The notes beneath the pieces are model-generated. The model searched no databases. It worked only from the letters and a program-made list of their open reading frames with translations, and was not told the DNA's origin. Position numbers and translations under genes: made by a program. DNA of 43,078 bases, from the NCBI GenBank assembly GCA_024635765.1, contig JAGXIE010000187.1:1-43078 (forward strand), in the 5' to 3' direction. Source of the stretch: Flavobacteriaceae bacterium (GTDB lineage: Bacteria > Bacteroidota > Bacteroidia > Flavobacteriales > Flavobacteriaceae). This document shows positions 1 through 6,748 of the stretch, one piece after another (position 1 is the stretch's first letter; each line of letters opens with the position of its first letter).

Positions 1-461
1 TCATTAAAATCAAAAGATTCATATATACGCAAAACCCCAGATTTTTCCGGCGTGGAATCAGTTGCAACACGCGTCACTTGCCAATCGCTGTAATGTCTTA
101 CAGACCCATCAGGTTGTTTAGTATCGGGATTCACTCCTGGTAAAAAAACAGGAGGATCGGTCATTAACTTAAAATCATAGTTCTTCCATAAAGTTTTATC
201 ATAATCCATCATTTCTTTTAAACTAATGGAATCTTTTTCTACACCAAAACCCGTATCGAGCAATACAAAATCATCGGCATACATGGAATAATCAAGATTT
301 TCATTTTGCCACCCTTTAAGATTGGCCATAGCAGTTTCGGAATTTTTTTTGAAGACTTCGTCAACTGACATTTCATCTTCACTGGTTGCTGATTTCTCAT
401 TGGCATCTTTACATCCGATAAGGAAAAGCGAGAGACATAAAAAGGAACAGATTAATTTCAT
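1..461 (-). CDS. Partial lipoprotein, possible NTF2-like fold (cut by window edge)
   Basis: This reading frame starts at an ATG at 461 and runs off the left edge after about 153 codons, so the C-terminus is missing. The first 17 residues (MKLICSFLCLSLFLIGC) form a lipoprotein signal peptide with the lipidated cysteine at position 17, followed by an acidic stretch. The rest contains a helix with Trp and Met, then 'YADDFVLLDTGFG' and 'HYSDWQVT'. That order resembles small SnoaL/NTF2-like proteins, but this is a weak impression and no catalytic role is claimed. It lies about 120 bases downstream of the saccharopine dehydrogenase-like gene on the same strand and may share its transcript. Coding status is fairly sure; function is unknown. 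Confidence 0.75.
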   Translation of the reverse strand, partial: MKLICSFLCLSLFLIGCKDANEKSATSEDEMSVDEVFKKNSETAMANLKGWQNENLDYSMYADDFVLLDTGFGVEKDSISLKEMMDYDKTLWKNYDFKLMTDPPVFLPGVNPDTKQPDGSVRHYSDWQVTRVATDSTPEKSGVLRIYESFDFN

Positions 462-584
462 AATATTGATTTTTAATTGGTTATAAATAATAAAATTAAT
501 CTATTTTAATGAATTTTTAACATAAAGTGATCAAAAACTTTAAGAATCGAACAACTTAAAATAACAGTGTTGAATTATTAGGAA

Positions 585-1790
585 TCAATTCTTCCCATCC
601 ATATAATCTTGTAGATAAGAAAATCGCTGTGTTAATTTCCCGTGTTCGGTGATTTTTGCACGTTTCAAAATACCTTTATCGTCATTATTGAAAAATGCAG
701 GAATAACGTTTTCCAGAAACATATCACCAAAGCCTTCACTAGCATCCTTCGGTAATTCACAAGGTAAATTATCAACTGCCATCACTGTGATCGCCTCCTT
801 CGCGTCAAAGTCAACTTCCATTTCAGTTTGTGCATCATACCCATAAAATGGTTCAGCGATCGTTGAGGCTCTCAATGTAGATGCGACTGGACCACCCACA
901 TCACAACTGATGTCGGCAACAAGATTGATATTAAAATCCGACGACTTTGCGTCTTCACAAGTAAATAGATACGGTGCATTATTGCCATAAAAATGTCCAG
1001 CAATAAACATATCAGTTTCTTTTGCATAAGGCATGAAATTGCTTACATAGCCTGAAGGGTCTTTATAAAATTCCCACTTATCACCTACTTTTCCATCTTT
1101 TCTTTTGCTATATTCCATCACATCAACCATACAATAAACGGGTTCAGTAAATTTAGATGTTAAATATAAAGCATCACTGACCTTCTTGATATTTAAGTGG
1201 TCCAAAATCTCTTTAGCACCATAAGCGACTTTACCTGTCCCGGACAATAAAATTTTGATGTTTGGAAGTTTTATTTTGTCGAGTTCTGTCTTTACTTCAT
1301 TCAAGTCTTTTAAAGTTTCAACTTTCGGGAGTTTGAACAATCCATCTCTCAAGCCCATAGCCCTAAATCCATTATATGCCCCGACCAATCCTGCATATCT
1401 ACCAAAACCAATCAGGCGTGCTCCATTTTCATCAATGATGGCCTCGTGGTCAAATAATTCTATATTTTTTTCGAGAATGGCTTGAAGTAATTTTCGATTG
1501 TACGGCTGTTTTTTAATGGTATGTGAAAAGAAAAAATATTTCTTATTTGGAATCAAAGCATCGATTGGAACCTCTTTAACCCCGATCATGACATCCGCAT
1601 CGGATACATCTTCTGTAACTTTAAAACCCGCTTTTTCATAAGCTGAATCTGGGAAGATTCTAATATCACTCGATTCTACAACGAATTCGGACTGTGGAAA
1701 TTGCAATTGTGCTTCGGCAAGTTTTTCTGGCGAAAACACCACGCGTCTGTCTGGTGGGTTTTTGCGTTCTTTGATGATGGCGAACTTCAT
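585..1790 (-). CDS. Saccharopine dehydrogenase (L-lysine-forming)-type / alanine dehydrogenase-PNT family protein
   Basis: A 401-residue protein of the alanine dehydrogenase/transhydrogenase N-terminal family, close to the lysine-forming NAD saccharopine dehydrogenases of Bacteroidota. The start MKFAIIKERKNPPDRRVVFSP is typical of the family. Other supporting segments are 'KKYFFFSHTIKKQPYN', 'LIGFGRYAGLVGAYNG' and the nucleotide-binding 'ILLSGTGKVAYGAKEIL'. An in-frame TTG extension reaches 1847, but the ATG at 1790 matches the family N-terminus and lies just behind a good promoter (1817-1848), so I chose it. The likely reaction is oxidative cleavage of saccharopine to lysine and 2-oxoglutarate, or the reverse, in the cytoplasm. 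It is chromosomal flank relative to the island and has no link to alginate. The exact substrate could differ. Confidence 0.85.
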   Translation of the reverse strand: MKFAIIKERKNPPDRRVVFSPEKLAEAQLQFPQSEFVVESSDIRIFPDSAYEKAGFKVTEDVSDADVMIGVKEVPIDALIPNKKYFFFSHTIKKQPYNRKLLQAILEKNIELFDHEAIIDENGARLIGFGRYAGLVGAYNGFRAMGLRDGLFKLPKVETLKDLNEVKTELDKIKLPNIKILLSGTGKVAYGAKEILDHLNIKKVSDALYLTSKFTEPVYCMVDVMEYSKRKDGKVGDKWEFYKDPSGYVSNFMPYAKETDMFIAGHFYGNNAPYLFTCEDAKSSDFNINLVADISCDVGGPVASTLRASTIAEPFYGYDAQTEMEVDFDAKEAITVMAVDNLPCELPKDASEGFGDMFLENVIPAFFNNDDKGILKRAKITEHGKLTQRFSYLQDYMDGKN

Positions 1791-1816
1791 ACGGTAATTT
1801 TGGTATAGAATTTGCA

Positions 1817-1848
1817 CGAAAGTAAGAGGATTTGTAGGCTTTACCAAA
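1817..1848 (-). promoter_or_regulatory. Promoter of the saccharopine dehydrogenase-type gene
   Basis: On the minus strand, TTTG (1845-1848) is followed after 20 bases by TACTTTCG (1817-1824). This fits the Flavobacterium pattern TTG-N17-23-TAnnTTTG with one mismatch in the -7 box. It ends about 27 bases before the ATG at 1790, giving a short leader. It overlaps the divergent ssrA promoter. Confidence 0.5.
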
Positions 1849-1864
1849 CTTTTTGGTAACTTTG
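1831..1864 (+). promoter_or_regulatory. Promoter of ssrA
   Basis: TTTG at 1831-1834 and a perfect -7 box TAACTTTG at 1857-1864 are separated by 22 bases, within the flavobacterial range. Transcription would begin near 1871, leaving about 137 bases before the mature tmRNA 5' end at 2008. The promoter is divergent from, and interleaved with, that of the upstream minus-strand gene. Confidence 0.5.
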
Positions 1865-1870
1865 CACCCG

Positions 1871-2007
1871 CGTTAGCGATTGAAGTGGTATCCTTTTGTT
1901 TTTACAAAAGATATAACGAAAAGCGCGACCTGAAAGGGAACGCCCACTTCTCGATACAATTTCGAAAAAAAATCGAAATCACTCGAAGTGACATTGTAAC
2001 ATTTAAT
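1871..2007 (+). other. Structured 5' leader of pre-tmRNA
   Basis: This non-coding segment between the ssrA promoter and the mature tmRNA contains three perfect hairpins. They are CTTTTGT/ACAAAAG (1893-1899 with 1904-1910), ATTTCGA/TCGAAAT (1959-1965 with 1973-1979) and CACT/AGTG (1980-1983 with 1987-1990). It has no open frame. It would be removed by RNase P when the tmRNA 5' end is made. Whether the structures have a separate role is not visible from one sequence. Confidence 0.4.
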
Positions 2008-2401
2008 GGGGTCGACTGGTTTTGACAGCAAGACTTATTAGATGGTAAGCACGTCGTGTAATGAAATTGAAACACGTAAAAGACTATTTCAAACTTTTAA
2101 ACGGCGAGAATAACTACGCTTTAGCTGCATAATCTGAATCACAGTAAGATTGCGCTTATTCCTACTAGGTAGGAAGGCTAAATGTCTCTTGAAAGCCCTG
2201 GTCAGCGGCGGTCAGTCTAGAGACATCGTAAAAGTTGACATAGAGAGTGAAGCGCTTCGATTTGCTCTTGAAACTTAAGAAGATAAGTTGTAAGTAGGTT
2301 GTCTTTAACCAGCTTGCAATCGAAAACCCAAGAAAAGAATAAACGTGTAGAAAGCCCTTTGGTAACTTGTTTGGACGAGAGTTCGATTCTCTCCGACTCC
2401 A
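2008..2401 (+). ncRNA. ssrA: tmRNA (SsrA), trans-translation RNA
   Basis: The 5' end GGGGTCG (2008-2014) pairs with CGACTCC (2394-2400) to form the seven-base-pair acceptor stem. It includes one G-U pair, and A2401 is the discriminator. CCA is not encoded, because ACTT follows. The T-arm sequence GTTCGATTC lies just upstream of the stem. The tag reading frame is at 2103-2132: GGC GAG AAT AAC TAC GCT TTA GCT GCA TAA, giving GENNYALAA after the tRNA-borne alanine. This is the usual Bacteroidota tag. The RNA rescues stalled ribosomes and marks the products for proteolysis. Its 3' end appears to be the attachment site of the downstream island and is restored intact by the insertion. Confidence 0.97.
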
Positions 2402-2402
2402 C
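2390..2402 (+). other. Left attachment site (attL) core within the ssrA 3' end
   Basis: The 13 bases TCTCCGACTCCAC at the end of ssrA are repeated exactly at 35878-35890. A tyrosine integrase gene begins 260 bases downstream. The 3' end of tmRNA is a well-known integration target. Integration here leaves ssrA complete and places the integrase next to it. The exact crossover inside the 13 bases cannot be set from one sequence. Confidence 0.7.
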
Positions 2403-2424
2403 TTATTGGGCATCAAAACCCACC

Positions 2425-2459
2425 AAAAACCCTGTAATCGTATGATTTACAGGGTTTTT
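2425..2459 (+). terminator. Rho-independent terminator downstream of ssrA
   Basis: A perfect 13-base-pair stem pairs AAAAACCCTGTAA (2425-2437) with TTACAGGGTTTTT (2447-2459) around a nine-base loop. It is U-tailed in both directions. If the island boundary is right, this terminator lies on the inserted DNA and now ends the host tmRNA transcript. Confidence 0.85.
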
Positions 2460-2500
2460 CATTTTATTCAATGTCAGATAAAAGCATCTAAAACCACTTC

Positions 2501-2523
2501 AATCGAGACCAATTCGGGTACCT
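2501..2523 (+). repeat. Left arm-type repeat of the island
   Basis: This 23-base sequence has the blocks AATCGAG, CCAATTCGG and ACCT. It matches 35795-35817 at 20 of 23 positions in the same orientation. Its CGAGACC half recurs inverted (GGTCTCG, 2543-2549) and direct (CGAGACCT, 2640-2647). These copies lie between the att core and the integrase start, where integrase or excisionase arm sites are expected. A TAAA(A)CCACTT...CAATC pair (2488-2503, 2551-2569) also repeats here. Confidence 0.5.
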
Positions 2524-2661
2524 ATTATGAGTTTTAAAAATAGGTCTCGCTAAACCACTTATTTCAATCATTTTCAATATTTTACAATTGTTAAACTTTT
2601 GCTTTTTAGATACTATTTACATACTTTTAAGTCATCAAGCGAGACCTAAATTTATGAAATC

Positions 2662-3903
2662 ATGAAAACAGACTTTTCAATTCACTTTCATTTAGTTAAT
2701 TCAAAGATGAATAATCAGGGATTAGCTCCTATTTATTTAAGATTGACCGTTAACAATAAACGTATTGAATACAGCATTACCAGAAGGATTGAACCAAAAT
2801 TCTGGAACAAAAGGTCTCAAAAAGTAATGGGAACAAATCGTGAGGCTGTGGAAATCAATAACCACATAGATAATCTGAAACATAAGCTCTATAAAATCCA
2901 TCAAAGATGCATGGACGAGGATAATTTGATATCTGCCAAGTCGATGATGTACATTTTAAAGGGCGGCGGAAAGAAGGTCAGATACATACTAGAAGTATTC
3001 AAAGAACACAACAATAGAACTGATGTAATGGCTGGCAAAGATATTTCAATCAGTACGGCAAAGCGCTATTGGACATGCTATGACCATGTCAAACAATTTA
3101 TTGAAGAGGAATATAATGTTGAAGATTACAAATTAAAAGATATCGATTATCGTTTTATTATCAAATTCGAGTTCTTCTTAAAAACGGTTAGAAATTGTAA
3201 TCATAACTCCGCATTGAAATACATTAATAATTTCAAGAAAATTATTCGGATTGCTTTGGCCAATCAATGGATGGACAGAGATCCTTTTTATAATTATAAA
3301 GTACAATTTGAGGCGGTGGAACGTGAATATCTTAATGCCGAAGAAATTGATATACTTTACAACAAAGAATTACACTTTGACAGGCTGAAAGTGGTTAGAG
3401 ACATGTTTGTGTTTTCTTGTTACACAGGTCTCGCCTATTCTGATGTTGAGAAATTGTCCAAGTCAGATATCAGTATCGGGATTGATGGCAAGCAATGGAT
3501 AAATATCAAACGCACCAAAACAAATACTCGAAGCAACATCCCTTTGCTGCCGATTGCAAAGGAAATCTTAAGTCGATACGCTTATGACCCACAAGTGATT
3601 AAAAGTGACCGATTGATTCCCGTTTTCAGCAACCAGAAATCCAATGCCTATTTAAAAGAGATTGCGATGCTCTGCGGAATAACCAAACCATTAACCACGC
3701 ATTTGGCACGACATACTTTCGCCACGACTGTGACTTTAACGAATGGTGTACCTATTGAAACGGTCAGTAAGATGTTAGGACATAAATCACTTCGAACCAC
3801 ACAGCATTACGCTAAAATAGTTGACAGAAAAGTTAGTGATGACATGAAAATACTTGAAGATAAATTGGAAACGCAGAGGAAAAAGAGGAAAGAAAATCAA
3901 TAA
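2662..3903 (+). CDS. Tyrosine recombinase / site-specific integrase (Bacteroidetes element type)
   Basis: A 413-residue integrase. Residues 1-100 look like an arm-binding domain ('APIYLRLTVNNKRIEYSI', 'FWNKRSQKV'). Residues ~105-215 form a SAM-like core-binding domain and ~220-400 the catalytic domain. Catalytic residues visible are Lys286 (RTKTNT), His347 and Arg350 (HLARHTFA), His374 (LGHKS) and the nucleophile Tyr383 (QHYAKI). The position usually holding the first catalytic arginine is Ala258 in TGLAYSDV. Related Bacteroidetes integrases such as IntDOT also lack this arginine, so the enzyme is probably active. It catalyses strand exchange between attP and the 3' end of ssrA. The ATG at 2662 starts the arm domain directly. 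The frame is intact over its full length. Confidence 0.95.
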   Translation: MKTDFSIHFHLVNSKMNNQGLAPIYLRLTVNNKRIEYSITRRIEPKFWNKRSQKVMGTNREAVEINNHIDNLKHKLYKIHQRCMDEDNLISAKSMMYILKGGGKKVRYILEVFKEHNNRTDVMAGKDISISTAKRYWTCYDHVKQFIEEEYNVEDYKLKDIDYRFIIKFEFFLKTVRNCNHNSALKYINNFKKIIRIALANQWMDRDPFYNYKVQFEAVEREYLNAEEIDILYNKELHFDRLKVVRDMFVFSCYTGLAYSDVEKLSKSDISIGIDGKQWINIKRTKTNTRSNIPLLPIAKEILSRYAYDPQVIKSDRLIPVFSNQKSNAYLKEIAMLCGITKPLTTHLARHTFATTVTLTNGVPIETVSKMLGHKSLRTTQHYAKIVDRKVSDDMKILEDKLETQRKKRKENQ

Positions 3904-4364
3904 AAATATCCATTTTAGAGCACAAATTTAGTCTTCAATAGACCATCATAATAATTACAGTTAATTGATTTATTTTGGCATTTGGCAGGAAACATACTCA
4001 AATTTGGGACAAGTAGTGGGACAACTACTGGTACAAGTAGTGAACAAGTTGTGGTACAAGCATTAGTACCTTATATAAACAATTACAAACATTATAAATC
4101 ATTGATAAACTTTAGCTAACAGCTTTTTAAAAATTAAAGATTTTGTTTTTTTATAAATGTCATTCTTTTGAAATCATTTTCAAAACATAATTGGAATTTC
4201 AAATTACGCACTTTTAAGCCTTATTCTGAAGGCTCAATGACATTTGGCACAACAGATAGGTCGAAGGGACTTAACTCAATAAAAACCACCTTAAAATTTC
4301 CGTTACAAATGACTACTATCGTTAATTTTAAATGCTCTAATTTGTTTTGAATTAGTTACATGGG
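3904..4364 (+). other. Non-coding or weakly coding stretch behind the integrase
   Basis: These 460 bases hold a tandem 12-base repeat (4006-4064) and otherwise AT-rich DNA. A frame open from a possible TTG at 3982 to TAA at 4117-4119 would give about 45 residues (start MAGNILKFGTSSGTTTGTSS), with the repeat as its Gly-Thr-Ser stretch. Another TTG-started frame (4168-4350) has no recognisable features. I see no RNA gene here. Confidence 0.4.
4006..4064 (+). repeat. Five tandem 12-base units (iteron-like)
   Basis: The units are GGGACAAGTAGT, GGGACAACTACT, GGTACAAGTAGT, GAACAAGTTGT (11 bases) and GGTACAAGCATT. They sit head to tail between the integrase and the mobilization gene. The regular spacing is close to one helical turn, which suggests iterons for a DNA-binding protein of the element. 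It could equally be coding repetition in a very small protein. No function is proven. Confidence 0.6.
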
Positions 4365-4790
4365 TTAAGATTCTTTGATTTCAAGAATCTGTAATTTTAG
4401 TTTCTCAATTTCCGTTTCCAACTGTTTGATTTTTGATTCTTTTGACATCGGCACTAACTTTTCCAATAGCAATCTTCGCTCTACATATTTTGGCTTTCTA
4501 ACATGATTCACTTCTTCCAATAACATCATCAACATTCCAAGTGTAGGTTTCAGCTGCTCATTCTCCATAATTTTCAGAAATCCAATTATGGTATTAATTC
4601 TTTTCAAAATATTCTTTTCCAACCGCTTCAAGTGAGGTCCACAATCTTCGTAAGGAGATATACCATTTTCGATAAAAAAGGAAATCATAATTTGAAGTGC
4701 CTGCGAATGTGTTGGCGCGATACTTTTAGAAAATGTTCTGAAATTTTTGACAGTTTCTGTCTTTATTCTGATAGCTGAAAAAGTGTCCAT
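4365..4790 (-). CDS. BfmA/BtgA-family mobilization protein
   Basis: A 141-residue protein resembling the BfmA/BtgA accessory mobilization proteins of Bacteroides and Flavobacteriaceae elements. The N-terminal segment 'FSAIRIKTETVKNFRTFSKSIAPTHSQALQIMISFF' (residues 4-39) has the look of a ribbon-helix-helix DNA-binding module. A helical middle follows. The C-terminus (~110-141) is a charged coiled coil (KIKQLETEIEKLKLQILEI). Such proteins bind oriT next to a relaxase during mobilization. No relaxase gene is present in the window, so the element either depends on another one in trans or has decayed. The start is an ATG at 4790. Family assignment comes from memory of the conserved N-terminus. 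Confidence 0.7.
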   Translation of the reverse strand: MDTFSAIRIKTETVKNFRTFSKSIAPTHSQALQIMISFFIENGISPYEDCGPHLKRLEKNILKRINTIIGFLKIMENEQLKPTLGMLMMLLEEVNHVRKPKYVERRLLLEKLVPMSKESKIKQLETEIEKLKLQILEIKES

Positions 4791-5529
4791 AATTTTTAAG
4801 TTTGTTGAAAAATTTTGCCTGAATACAAGGGTTTCAAGAGGTTTTGTCGAAAAAATTTTAACTCTATTATTTTTTACAGAATATAACTAACTGAAATTAA
4901 GATAAATGCATAATCGTAACATCGCGCAGCGTGTTACCCTCTTGCTATACATTTTTTTCGATGCCTCTTCAAAAATCCATACTACCATTTAAGATAAATC
5001 CATTCTATGAACGAACATTGGTTTTTACTTATTTTAAGATTCAAAATCAAGGACACTTTAAGTTTTAGAACTTAATTCCATATATAGTTACGAAATCAAT
5101 AAAGCCATTTACTTGTTATATCTTGAGCGTTTTCCTTTTCTTTTTTCATCTTTAAGCCGAATTTTACAAAAAGAAAAGTCCATTCATAAATAGTATATAA
5201 ATATTCGCATTCCATTTACTTTATATAGCGCCATCGCTGTTACCTTTTCCAATTCATACAACCTAAAATTTAAAGATTATAAGGATGTATAAAAGGGCGA
5301 AGCATGAGACTGGTTATGCCATCCGTTAAGAATTAAATTTTATAGCTTTTATTGGAAATGGTAATGGCTTGTTAGGAAATATTGGGATGCTGCTTTACAT
5401 TTTTGAATCGAAACAAAATTTGTGCGTTATCAGAGAGCAAAAAAGAACTAGAAAGTTCGTTTTTTTTCCTTGTCTTGCGTCAATAGAAAACATACATAAA
5501 TTAAGTTTTCCTTGACATTGATGCTGCCT
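4791..5529. other. Gene-free 740-base stretch, possible transfer-origin region
   Basis: I find no convincing open frame. The main structure is an imperfect inverted repeat: GTTACCTTTTCCAAT (5239-5253) against ATTGGAAATGGTAAT (5351-5365), matching at 13 of 15 positions. It extends to GCCAT/ATGGC when a five-base insertion is allowed. A small inverted repeat GCG/CGC (5228-5237) precedes the left arm. The position upstream of a BfmA-like gene would suit an oriT, but no known nic consensus is recognised. Confidence 0.3.
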
Positions 5530-6063
5530 TTAAGACGTTTTAGAAAGCAATTCCTTGACGTAGCGTTTTGCCAAATCTTTAATGTGCTTTCTGCTTATTA
5601 CATGTGATTCAGCTTCTGTAAATACAGTTGGAACAGTGTTCTTATTTTGAAGTTTTTCGATTAGGCAACTATTCTGTGAAGCTGATAGTACCAATACACC
5701 ATCCACACTCCCATCATTGATGAGCTTAAAACATTCTTTTTCTTTCTGATTTGAGGTAAATCATTGAAAAACCAATAATCGGTAACCTTGCTCAAAAGTT
5801 AAGTTTTGAAATTCTGACAAAAGACTTCCGTAAAAGTCATCAGAAATATGGGGAATGATAACTGCCAATGTTTTGGTTTGTTGTTTTCTTAAGGCAGTGG
5901 CGTAATAATTTGGAACATAATTGTACTTGTTAGCGATATCCATAATCAATTCTCTTGTTTCCAAGCTGATATCGTGCTTATGATTTAGAGCTTTAGAAAC
6001 CGTCGACACAGAATATCCAGTAAGTATCGATATTTTTTTAAGAGTTATTGCTGACTGATGCAT
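5530..6063 (-). pseudogene. Broken LacI-family regulator (in-frame stop, truncated)
   Basis: The ATG at 6063 opens a LacI-type helix-turn-helix (TLKKISILTGYSVSTVSKALNH, then ANKYNYVPNYYATALRKQ) and the start of the effector domain (TKTLAVIIPHISDDFYGSLLSEF). TGA at 5761-5763 interrupts after residue 100 (...RLLVFQ). The same frame continues with TSNQKEKECFKLINDGSVDGVL, the normal next part of the family, and ends at TAA 5530-5532. The total is about 177 codons against roughly 340 for the family, so the rest of the sugar-binding domain is lost. It begins four bases after eda, so it was the last gene of the DEH-catabolic operon. It probably once sensed a pathway sugar. Confidence 0.85.
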
Positions 6064-6067
6064 GACT

Positions 6068-6736
6068 TTATTTTTTCAATTTTTTTATAAAATCAATGGA
6101 TGTTTTGGTCAATGATTTAATTTTATCAAAATCAAAATTGCCGTCTTTATCTTTTACAATCAATTTAGAGCCCATTCCTACACATGTCACACCAGCACTG
6201 AACCATGCACTTAAACTTTCTTCTGTTGGTGCAACGCCACCAGTGGGCATAATACTTGTCCATGGACAAGGGCCTTTTATGGCTTTCACGTAGCTTGGGC
6301 TATAGGCATCTCCCGGAAACAGCTTAACGATTTCGCAACCTAATTCTTCAGCTTTAGCAATTTCTGTAAGGGTAGCACAACCAGCAGACCACAACACTTT
6401 TCGTCTGTTGCAGACAATTGCAATGTCTTCTCTTAATACTGGTGTAACAATGAAATTCGCACCCAGTTGCATATACAGTGACGCAGCTGCAGCATCCGTG
6501 ATGGAACCAACGCCTAACGCCATTTCTGGAAGTTTGTCGATTGCATATTTATTTAGTTCGGCAAATACTTCATGGGCGAAATCGCCGCGGCTTGTGAATT
6601 CCAAAAGTCGTGCACCTCCATCATAGCAGGCTTTTAAAACCTTTTTGCCCACTTCAACATCGTCATGGTAAAATAAAGGTACCAAACCTGTAGAATTCAT
6701 TAATGTTGCAACTTCTATTTTTGAATATTGTGCCAT
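6068..6736 (-). CDS. eda: 2-dehydro-3-deoxy-phosphogluconate (KDPG) aldolase
   Basis: A 222-residue class I aldolase of the KDPG/KHG family, cleaving KDPG to pyruvate and glyceraldehyde-3-phosphate. The Schiff-base lysine is Lys138 in 'EIVKLFPGDAY'. Glu46 in 'RLLEFTSRGD' is the expected general acid/base. 'IMPTGGVAPTEES' (162-174) forms the phosphate site. The protein is cytoplasmic with no signal peptide. It is the last intact gene of the MFS-SDR-hydrolase-kdgK-eda operon, 12 bases after kdgK, and completes the lower alginate pathway. Length and motifs are standard. Confidence 0.95.
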   Translation of the reverse strand: MAQYSKIEVATLMNSTGLVPLFYHDDVEVGKKVLKACYDGGARLLEFTSRGDFAHEVFAELNKYAIDKLPEMALGVGSITDAAAASLYMQLGANFIVTPVLREDIAIVCNRRKVLWSAGCATLTEIAKAEELGCEIVKLFPGDAYSPSYVKAIKGPCPWTSIMPTGGVAPTEESLSAWFSAGVTCVGMGSKLIVKDKDGNFDFDKIKSLTKTSIDFIKKLKK

Positions 6737-6748
6737 TTGTTTATTTAT

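Noticed and set aside
1791-1847. Longer saccharopine dehydrogenase frame from TTG at 1847
   Set aside because: It would run across the gene's own -7 box, and the family N-terminus begins at the ATG at 1790.
2187-2195. GAAAGCCCT shared by ssrA and the attR side (35836-35844) as an extension of the att repeat
   Set aside because: The nine-base match lies at different distances from the core in the two places (about 200 against 34 bases), so it cannot belong to the same crossover segment.
2165-2416. Minus-strand open frames of 83 and 61 codons over 2165-2416
   Set aside because: They lie antisense to the tmRNA 3' half; the RNA gene fully explains the sequence.
4006-4064. CRISPR-like array
   Set aside because: The units are 12 bases without spacers and there are no cas genes.
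4168-4350. Plus-strand 60-codon frame with TTG start
   Set aside because: No recognisable domain, no clear ribosome site and no start other than TTG; kept only as a mention in the surrounding stretch.
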